Source: Aphelocoma coerulescens
Lineage: Eukaryota > Chordata > Aves > Passeriformes > Corvidae
Direction: 5' to 3'
Assembly: GCF_041296385.1 (NCBI RefSeq)
Contig: NC_091014.1
Location: 21,179,578 to 21,243,577, forward strand
DNA length: 64,000 bases
How positions within the stretch are numbered: position 1 is the first letter of the stretch; every line of letters begins with the position of its first letter. Below, piece by piece: positions 54,733 through 64,000 of the stretch. The position numbers were made by a program, and so were the translations under genes. The notes under the pieces were generated by a model, which saw only the letters and a program-made list of their open reading frames with translations, had not been told where the DNA came from and ran no database searches.

Positions 54733-57700
54733 CACTGCACACGCAGACAGGATGCCAGGTCTAAGTGCGTGGCTGGTGCATTAGGCTGGGGCCTAATGCT
54801 ACGAGGGATCCTGATCCTGCATTTACTGAAGCATACTAGATCAAGACCTTAAGGGAGGCTGTGAATAGGTGATGCCTTTTCTGATGTACAACTGTGCTGC
54901 TTCACCATATTAAAACACAGGTTTTTCTTAAATGAGTTGTAAAAAGTAATAAGCTTATTTCCCAGACTCATGTATATTTGTAAATGACAGCTGTTCTCCT
55001 CCTCTTGCATAATCTTGCTAAAATGGTTGATAATAAAGTCCAGGCTTGGGGCTATTCCATATGAAGCACATGCAAATAAAGAAAGAGCAAAGAAGTTTGA
55101 AAACTTCCCTTGCTGATAAGGGTTTCCTTGATCACTATCACACAGACCTGATCTTCCACTTGAAGGAGGAAAAGCCCTTTCAGAGACAGAGAGCAACATG
55201 CCCACCTCTTCCTAGCCATGCAGCAAACCCCTTTCTCTCACATAGTTTTGCTCAGGCACAGCCCATCCCTGTGACAGCTTACAGCTACAAAACCAAGGAA
55301 CCACCAATGGCAGGGAGGAAGGGACTGATATATCGCATTTTGGTTCAAAGCTTGGTGAGTCATCGACAGGTTTTTAACAAGCAGCAGGAATCCATAAAAA
55401 TGCATCCAGTTGACTTCATGGTTACTTTACAAATTTGTTTTATTGCAGCTCAGATATAGAAGCATGGAGAACTCTTATGTGCTCTGCTTGTTTTATACTT
55501 TCATGTCTAAGCAACTTCCCTCTGAAGGAATGCATCATGGTTCAGCACACTTCACAAATCCACAATGACAACTGTAATTTGCTCTCGAGCCATTGAGCTT
55601 TAGGAATATGCTTTAACTAATTGGGTGTCAATTGCTTTTTTTCCCTGAGAGAAATCTGTTTGTAAACCCTTCAATCCTCAAGAGTGAGCACATGACTGCT
55701 CTCATGCAACTAACCTTTGATTTAGCTTTAATTTAATACATCACTCAGGTTACAAGATTTTATATAGGGAAGTCACTCAAAGTAATTTTAAAGCATTTTA
55801 AAAGCTCATTTAGGTCTATATAACTCTGTCTATGCATCCTCATATTTGGATTTAATTGCTTGCTGATTTAAGCTAAATTGAGACAAGTTTAACCAGGGTA
55901 AATAAAAAGTTTTAGGGGGTCAGTTTTAAAAATCATGTTTGAAGTTTAAGTTAGAATAAGTCTAGATATGCACTTTATGGGAAAACTCATTTGTGCTTTT
56001 TTACAACTGAATTTAGTTGCTAAAAATATTAAAATCAAGACTGTATATGAAATACACAGTCAATAAATAGTTTATAAAAATGGGTCAAATACTTTAAGTG
56101 TAACCTTACCACATGGACAGAAAACTATACCTTTTATTAAGTTCAAAATAAATCTTAATTGCTATAAATTGTTAACCATGCTGGACTTCTGTATTATCCA
56201 CAGTTTAGCTTAGCTGCATAGTATGCTTAAGACAGCTTTCAGATTAAAGTATTCCTCAAGAACCACTAAAGAATCAGTATAGACAAATTCTTTCTCCCTG
56301 AAGCTCTGAAGAAATCTATTTAAAATTTGTAGCTTTTCCCTACATACTACCTCCATTGGAAGGCTAGGCTCCAAGGACAGGCTTAGGAAGGAAATTAATA
56401 AGAAGCCACTTAAAGTAAGCCTTTAAACATAGACTTAGGAAACAAAGAAAGAAAGAAAAAAAATTTCTGAGGTATCACATAAACTATTGTCTGTAACCTC
56501 AGCTTAACGAATGAAAGGAAGCTTGCTAAGAATTTCAGTTGGACAGCCATATTCCTTTCTCTTAGCAAAAAAGTGAAATAATTTCCCTGTTATAGCTCTG
56601 TTGGCTTATCTGATGGGTCCCTTTGGCAGGGCTCAGCTGTCTCTGTAGCCAACAATCAGTAAATACAGAGTGAGCCACAAACTTGAAGTCTAATCACTCA
56701 GCATCATTGTCTTTGGGGGACCTGTTAGTGGTTGCCTACATTTGTCTCCCTAGGAAGAGGGATATAGGGGTAACAGCAAAGCTGTCTCTGAAAAACACAG
56801 CTGTAGGGGGGAAGTGAAACAAGCCTCTGTTCTGTTTTCCACAGAAACTGTTTTTTTCTTCTTTTTCTTAGAAAAACTCCACCTCTTGGAATTTAAAGCC
56901 CAGCTACAGCAGACAGGAGAACTCACCACCCACCCCTTATGTATCCGTTGTGCAGACACATCTCAGTTGCACTTCAGGCTGAATGGAAAACTGGGGACAA
57001 GAACAACTCTGGAAACAGGGAGTGGCCAAAGAGGAGTGGAATGGTTATGGTTAACTGTTATTTTGTCTTTAATTGCTGACCTTGCAGCTGTCCCTCAAAG
57101 GACTATTTTAAAAGCACTTAATTCAAAATATTCATATTTAACGCATTTTAAGTAATTCTGCAAATACCAGACACTCTCCAGGGAACAAATAATGTGGACA
57201 CCTCATAAAAATGATCTAATAAGGAGAAGCTGAACAATGCTTTGTGTGCAGAGGAATTCTTCAGCATGACTGCTAACACTTTGTTACCGTAAACTTGGCA
57301 GGAATATTATTTGATTAAATTTAACTTGCTATTTTCTGTTTCATATTTTCCCTCTTTCCCTTCCTCTTAAGGACCTGCCAGAAAAAATAAGCAGCTAAAA
57401 TAAATTATCAAGAATTTTAACAATTTATATAATTATTTTTATTGCAAAACCAATATGCTATGAATAAGTTTTATTGCTCCTCTAAATATTCGTGGATGGC
57501 TCAAAGAACAAAGCTCCATCGGCCCACCTGGCGGTCTTCTTAAGAGTACCAATAAAGAAAAAAAGTTGGGTCATACAAATATTCAACCAGAAAGCATTTT
57601 ACAAAAATGCAATTAAATAGATAGGATCAGGAGGAGAATGATATTTCACTCAACGCCAAGTTAATTTGAAGAAGTGCCATCAGTGGTGATACAAGACTTC

Positions 57701-58909
57701 AACAAGAACTGTGTTTCCTAAGGAGAAGGTAGCCCCTTCCCATGGTACTCACCAGTCAGACAGACACATACAGACCCTTGCAAGGTGCCAGCTCTAGTCT
57801 CATCTCACAGAGTCTTATCTTATGCAGTCTGGCAAAGCTGCACCTGACCCACAGGTCTACGTTGTTTACCAAAGTCCTACATGAGATTCCTTCTCATTGC
57901 AGAGGAAAACGAGGGGCAGACAGTAAATCTGTCAGTGCAAACCTTGTTTGAGGGATAATAAAAATGCTGCTTTTACCAAGATGGAAGGCCCTTTAATTTG
58001 AACTTGACCCTGAGCAATACCTAATGTTCAACTGTTACAAATAGGACTGATAAGCCTCCAACCTCAAGTGCTGCGGTATCAGTGATGCTATTTTTTTCCA
58101 AATCCCCTCAAGGATTTCTTCTCTCCTTCTTTCTGCCCTGCTGTCATTTCAGTCTCTGAATCAGAAGTATACCTGCTGTCATGATAAATAACCTGCTTTC
58201 TTCTTCAGCCCTCTACACCTTGAGATCTTTGTTGGCTCCATCCGAAGACACCAGGGGGAACTCACACTTTCTATAACATCACTGTAACATCACACTGCAG
58301 TGTTCAGTGCAATTACGATGTTAAACAGAACATTTGATAATGTGTCTTGTATGGAATTTGTAGCAGTCCTGTAATAATTCTTCTGGAAAACATCAGCCCT
58401 TGTGAGGACTTGGCAATACTTCATTTCTCATGGACACAGTAAAATTTAAACAACCCTGCAAATGCTGATTTAACCCTTGTTTTATAATTCCTGAAAGTGT
58501 AGAAAATCATTCAAACATATTTCGTTTTTTTTCTTATTTTGCTTGAAATGGAGGAGTGTTTTTTCAGGTCTATACTTCTTTTTTCACCGGGAAAATATTG
58601 TTCATTGAATAAAACCACTTCCAGGTGGTTTAATGTTTGAGCATAAATATTTTCTGCAATAGCAGGCTACCTCATTACGTGGGCTTTTTGATAGTCTAGT
58701 TTGAAAAGCCTGTTCCAATGTCTGTCAGCTGTTCAGTGGCCTGGTTTTTGCAGAGTCTAGTAAGCTGTCTCCCAGCAGAGGGACTTTGTGCCACCAGGAC
58801 TCCCCACTGCCTTTTGTTCTCACGATCATGCCCTGTGTTTGTAGAAAGTGGATTTGCAGTTTTGATAAAACCTATGCAAATCCACAGCTATGCTATTCAG
58901 AATAAAATT

Positions 58910-58972
58910 CAATACAATGGTTCAGTTGGGAGTGATCTTCAGTCATCATTTAGTCCAACTTGTTACCAGGTG
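58910..58972 (-). mobile_element. Degraded CR1 3' remnant
   Basis: aatacaatggttcagttggg, then agtgatcttcagtcatcatt and tagtccaact, follow the order of the antisense CR1 3' end (aatggtttgggttgg...gatcatctagtccaac) with many changes. It is short and uncertain. Confidence 0.5.
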
Positions 58973-61900
58973 TAACTTGCTCTCTACTGCATGATTTATC
59001 CTGAAAAAATTATTTGATCTAAACAAGATTTCTTGCTTGTAGGTCTGAGCAGATTTTAATCTGTTTGTCATGGGAAATTTGAGTGCTTTACAGTTAAACC
59101 TTCCTTAAATCCTACCCAGATGTAATAATGTTGAGTTAAAGATCTCAAAGTCCACCTGCAACCCAACTTTTCCATGTTGTACCAGACTGCTGGGTAAGTA
59201 TTCCTGAACTGATAAGCAGTTTTCCCATTTCTTTGATATCCACAAGGCTATTATCTTTGTTGGAAGGATACCAATAGGTTACCTCTTGTGCTTTTACACC
59301 TGTGGTTAGCACCCATGCTGTTGCTATGGTTTACCTGGAAGCAGCGGTTTTCTGCTCCAAGCAGTGAGACAACGCCACTTGTACATTGCTTTTGGTACCT
59401 AATGTTCAAATAATGCTAGTATGTGTAGTAGCAAATTTGTTTCTTCTCTTTGTAATACCAATGTAATACCTTACGTGGCATTTCCATTCCTGTGTGCCAC
59501 TGTCTTATCCTTACTTCATCAGCACAGCAGTACTGGAAAAAACCCAATGAAAAACATTGACAAAAAAGCTCCAACTGGCCCAAGTATGTATATGACTTCA
59601 CATTCAGGCCATGTTCCAGTGTCCTGTTTTCTTCATCACAGCCAGAAGTCTCTTCTTTGCTTGCTTTGTTTGTATCTTTTGCCCCCTACTTAAAAATCTG
59701 TTCACAGAAATGTGGATATATTTTTCATTGTAGTTTCATGCTTTCTGTGTGCTAGAGGGTAAATTATCTCCATGTCTGTTCCACTTATAATCACATTTAG
59801 ACATGAACTTGCTTATTAGCAGTGTACATGACTGCTGCTCTTACACAGCTACTGTAGGTGCTCTGAGCATTTGCATTTAGCTCTTACATTTTTCATCCTG
59901 TTTATTAATCTAGAATGAACTTTTAAATCTTTAATATTTTATGAGTAGCAATTAGTCTTTTTGCAGAGTTAGGAAGGTGATATCTTATTTCTTGAGATTT
60001 TTTAGCTTCTATTTCAATAAAAAAATACCTTTTGTAATCTAAAAATTCTTTCAGAGTGCTCCGAGCATTTTAAATCTCTATGGTCTGCTGGTGTCAAATC
60101 AAAGCCCATCTTTTACCTGGTTAGCAGTGGGGTTATTCCTATTCTTCTTTTAATTTTTTTTTCCTGGTTCTTCACAATTTTCTTTGCAATTAAAGACATG
60201 GAGGTATAAAAGAGAACCATTCCCCCAGCCTCTTTTTTGCTCACCCATCTTACATCTGGGATTGGATTTTCCAGAGAGATTCATGTTCTTGTTCACTCAT
60301 TCTGTTTGCGCTGCAGCTTTCCTGGTTTGCACTGTCCATGTCCAGCCAACTCACTTCTGGTCCCTTGCGCAGTATCCAAGAGCAAGAGGAGTGCACACCC
60401 ATGGAGCATCACCAAAGTTCTGCATGTCTTCTTTTTCCATTTCTCTGCTTTTCCATTTGTCTGTCATCAAGCACAACCTCATCTATACAAAGTTTCCTTT
60501 TCCCAGGAGAATTCCTGAACATGACTCTGTATATAAGGATACTGGCTACTGTAGTACCCATCTGTGGTAAGCAGTTTCTAGACCATGAACTATATCATTG
60601 ACATAAAATTGGTTGCCCTTTATCCTTCACTAAAGCAGAAAATCGAAGAGAGAAACAACAAACCTCCAAGAAGGCTACGGGTGGATCACAAGAGGGGCCA
60701 GGAACTGAAGAACAGTTGGACAGCAACAGAGGAGGGGAGCTGAACAGAGATGCATGGAAACCTTGGCATGAAGTCTATGCTTCAGAGGGGGATGTTGGAA
60801 AAAACACAACTGTGCCAGATCACAAGCAGAGAGACAGCTGGGAAGGGAAAAGATGATGGTGTCAGAGTATGTCCCCGTGATGCTGTGAGAGATGCCAGCT
60901 GCAGCACACGGGGAAACCAGCAGCAGATGGAGGTGTTCAAACGGACATGATGGGCAGCAAATGGCAAAGCCACCTAAGCTCCCTTCTCTTGGCTCCTGTA
61001 GACACTGCCCTCCAGTTGGGGGTTTGCCTTTGATGCAAGTGCATTTCTTCGCAAGAAGGAATGGGCTCTTGTGGTTCCACACAAGCAGAAAACAGGGATG
61101 CTGTTTCCAAGGTCTGATGACAGCACACACAGATGTGGATAAGATTTTCACAAATGTACAGGCCATGTTGTTCTGCATCTATTGCATCCATCTTTCCTTC
61201 ACAAGTAACTCTTCCCTCTCCTCATCCTGGTTCCAGCTGCAGTAAGTTCTGGCTCTTGAAGAAGAAGCAATTTTTTACCAAAATTATCTGCCTCACACTG
61301 AAAGCCAAATTATTCTGTGAACTCTTGCATATTATGCACACAAGAATAAAAGGCATAGCCCACGAAGTGCTGTAGACACTGGCCAGCTTCTTGGAGGTCA
61401 AAATGTCATTTAATGGACCATAAAGGTAACCACAGGAGCTAAATTAAACCTCTGAATGGGAAACTCAAGCCATTAGGAACTTCTTTCCCCCTCCACTTCC
61501 CTCCTCTCTCAGACTCAAGGGAGCCTGTTTCTTGTTTCTTCAGACAAGCCACCCACTCACAGGATATTCAACCAGAGAATTTCCACTGCACATTCTTGGC
61601 AGCCTGGTGTTCACCACAGTGGCTGACCTGACCTGCTGGCTCGCCTCATCACAGTATCCATAACACAAGTCAGTTCCTGGGTTATTTCTGCAACAGCAGA
61701 GAGATGAGCTGAGTCCTGCCTTTCTGGGGCTGCTTTGTCCAAACCTTACACCCTGTAAGCTGAACAAATGCTTCCGGGCACTCCAGGTGCCCAGGCAGAG
61801 CATTTGCCTGGCAATGCACATTGTGTGTTGCCTGCTGTGGATGGGACTCTTATGCAAAGGGCTGGTATGTTAAACAGCTTATTCTTTGGCCTGAAAGCAG

Positions 61901-63656
61901 CATCTTTTTATCATGAGGCAGATACCACATGATTTTCTGAAAAGATCACAGAGCTTTGCTGACGGGTTTGGTGGAGAAATGGAAGCATGCGTGACTGGAA
62001 AGTCTGCACTACCATACAGCCAGTGTTTACTGGCAGCTCTCAAGCAGAATCATGAGCACTGGATGGTGGGACATGTATTTAAATGCATGGCTCAGATGAT
62101 ACAGAGTAAAGACTAACAATATCCGCATGAGAAAGGGACAACTTCACTAAAACTCTCAGCTATCCAAGAGTTCTCCTGTCCCCCATGCAGACTGACACAC
62201 AAACAATATGTACTGCAGGACTTAAGAATAAAATAAGATCCTCTGGAAGCAATTCCAGACTTCTACGGATGTGTGGTTTATCAGCATCAGCAACAAGCAT
62301 GTAATTTTCCCCACAAAAAACCCACCCAAAGCCCCCAGGTACAGTGTAAATTGAATGCATTGAGGCAAAGACTCAGGGAGAAAAATCAAGAAGTGAGCTG
62401 AAACCCTCTGTGAAAGCCTTGAGGCACTTTCCTGGTGAGGCCTTCCAGTGCAATTGCTTCAAACATCAAGAAGCAAAGCAGAGCATGGATGCAGGTAAGA
62501 GGAAACTGCTGAGTAGATTAAGGTGGAAGAGTGCACCTTGTTAGATGTAACTGTGCTGTTCATTTCACATTCAAACTTCCAGTATGCTGAATAGTGACGT
62601 TGATGTTTGTTTTCAGGTCAAACTCTAATTTATCCTTCCTTCTTCCTCTTTTTGGTTATTCATCTCATCTTGTTTAGGTAAACAGACTTCCTGGTTTACA
62701 AGAAGTCATTTTTTCCAAGCCAGTTCAGGAATGTATTACACTTTTGCAAAGTTCTACCTCTAAATTCACCATCTTAGATCTATTTGAGCTTTCTGAAACC
62801 CTATAGTCTCTTTAACCCGCACAGCCTAAACCTCACAAAGTTGTTCAGACAAACAGATGCTGGAGATGCCAGAACCAGCTGCAAGCTCTTGTCCTGGTGC
62901 TTTGAGTCTAAAGAAGTGTTCTGAGAAAAGAATCAGCACTTGTATGGGACCAGCAAATCTGGGCCATATCCCTTGGAAAAGCTTAACTCCTTCTTTTGAG
63001 ACTGCTTCTCACTGCCATAGTAACAAGCAAATCAGATAAAGTTAACAACAAATGAAAAAGCAGGACTGGCCTTTAGCCATGTTACTGCTCCACCTGCTCA
63101 GAGACCAGCCAAGCTGTCAGTGCTCCAGATGTACCGCAGAGCTGGATATTAAAATTTAGCATAAGTTCATTTCTATTTCACTAAGCAGGAGAATGGTTAT
63201 TGCCTGATCCTTCTTATAGTGAAACAATAGAAATGTCAGCAGAGGGTGACTGGATTATCAGAATTTAATTTCATTGGGACTGTACTTGAACTGCACTCAG
63301 GTTGGATAGAGAAATTGTGATGGGTAGGGAGACATAAAGCTTTCTCCTCCTGTTATGCAACAAATATAGGTATTTACTGTATAGCACAGACACTTGTGGA
63401 CCAGGGCATTTTTGTTTAGAAATAATTTTAAATTGAAACCATGACTTCCCTCTGAACTGGATTTTTGACCCATTTCATGAAAGTCTTGCACATTTGTCAC
63501 TTCTGAAATGTTCTGTGCTGGCAGACACGGGAAAAAGCATGAGTCTGAGCCCCAAATTGTTCTGACTATTGATTCTCATCAATCCACCTTTAAAAATAAA
63601 TCACACCATTCAGACTGGGTATCAACAAGCACCAAATATAGTAATATAGTACTACT

Positions 63657-63905
63657 TATAGAATCACTGAATGGTTTGGGATAGAAGGGACCTTCATGGC
63701 TCACCTGGTCCACCCCCACCCCCCGCCCCCCGCCATGGGCAGGGACACTGTTCCCTAGATCAGGTTGCTCAAAGCCCCATACAACCTGGCCTTGAACAAT
63801 TTCAATCATGGGGCAGATACAGCTTTTCTGGGCAACTTCTTTTAGTGACTCACCACTCTTGTCATATAAAAAATTCTTCCTTATACCCAATCTACTTGAT
63901 AAGTG
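63657..63905 (-). mobile_element. CR1 LINE, 3' end fragment with C-rich expansion
   Basis: It contains tatagaatcactgaatggtt, ggaccttcatggc, gccatgggcagggacac, aggttgctcaaagccccat, cctggccttgaac and a later attcttccttatacccaatc block, the ordered landmarks of the avian CR1 3' end in antisense. Where most copies have a few C, this one has a long C-rich run (63713-63732). It is truncated and non-coding. Confidence 0.93.
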
Positions 63906-64000
63906 TTTTTGGAGGTAGATACTAATCACATGTACAAGGCTGAGACAGTGTGGCGTATGGTGATACCTCTGGTGTACACAGACACACCAGATGAGCATCT

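Larger units (their letters stand above)
53684..64000 (-). other. PLXNB2: Probable large PLXNB2 intron reaching beyond the window
   Basis: More than 10 kb upstream of window exon 1 with no plexin Sema, PSI or IPT exon that I can recognise on the minus strand. It contains a GC-rich patch (54505-54790), a CR1-like remnant (58910) and a CR1 fragment (63657). Small diverged exons could have been missed. Confidence 0.55.

Noticed and set aside
54500..54742. Cysteine-rich minus-strand frame as a PSI domain exon
   Set aside because: The cysteines come from tandem 21-bp units and GC-rich composition; flanking splice sites and PSI spacing are absent.
60675..61178. 167-codon open frame on the minus strand, the longest in the window, rich in cysteine
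   Set aside because: Overlapping open frames occur on both strands here and no plexin PSI or other family motif is visible; the cysteines do not fit PSI spacing.
61540..61857. Exon-like frame containing RNNPGTDLCYGYCDEASQQ on the minus strand
   Set aside because: The acceptor is good, but the donor (gtcagg) is poor, the product matches no plexin segment I know, and phase cannot be tied to window exon 1. Left as a note in the upstream-intron finding.
1..64000. CRISPR arrays, bacterial operons, phage or plasmid features
   Set aside because: The sequence is eukaryotic with introns and bird retroelements; no regularly spaced repeats or prokaryotic signals were seen.

Overview
The window is vertebrate nuclear DNA, almost certainly avian. 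It has single exons with canonical GT/AG splice sites spread over long AT-rich introns. It also has several copies of the bird LINE CR1 and an LTR resembling the endogenous-retrovirus LTRs of songbirds and other birds. There are no bacterial-type operons, CRISPR arrays or phage features.

The one gene I can support is the 3' (C-terminal) half of a B-type plexin on the minus strand. I identify it as PLXNB2. Twenty-one consecutive exons run from 53683 down to the stop codon at 21288-21290. Their splice phases all agree, and together they give 2814 nt (937 residues plus stop). In order they encode the last IPT/TIG immunoglobulin-like folds of the ectodomain, a dibasic convertase-type site (RQKR followed by D), one transmembrane helix and a juxtamembrane coiled-coil. 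These are followed by the first GAP segment with the LRR arginine pair, the Rho-GTPase-binding domain, the second GAP segment with the LPLRFW arginine, and a C-terminal VTDL PDZ ligand. The Sema domain, PSI domains and first IPT fold should lie to the right of 53683. I recognised none of them up to 64000, so the next intron probably runs beyond the window.

Layout: 1-21108 is a gene-poor region past the 3' end of the plexin, with two CR1 fragments (about 6.6 and 9.5 kb), an LTR-like relic (about 7.3 kb) and a GC-rich patch (12.2-12.6 kb). From 21109 to 21287 is a probable short 3' UTR with an ATTAAA signal followed by GU-rich and G-rich elements. From 21288 to 53683 are the exons and introns, including a CR1 copy beside one exon, a solo LTR at 30.5-31.0 kb, and a 115-bp direct repeat present on both sides of one exon. 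From 53684 to 64000 is probably intron, with a GC-rich minisatellite-bearing patch at 54.5-54.8 kb and CR1 sequence at 58.9 and 63.7 kb.

I see no undescribed multi-gene system. The observations most worth a second look are the 115-bp repeat pair, the hairpin-tipped LTR, the predicted polyadenylation architecture, the weak splice site at an exon carrying a catalytic arginine, and the GC-rich islands. Short ORFs elsewhere look like chance reading frames.
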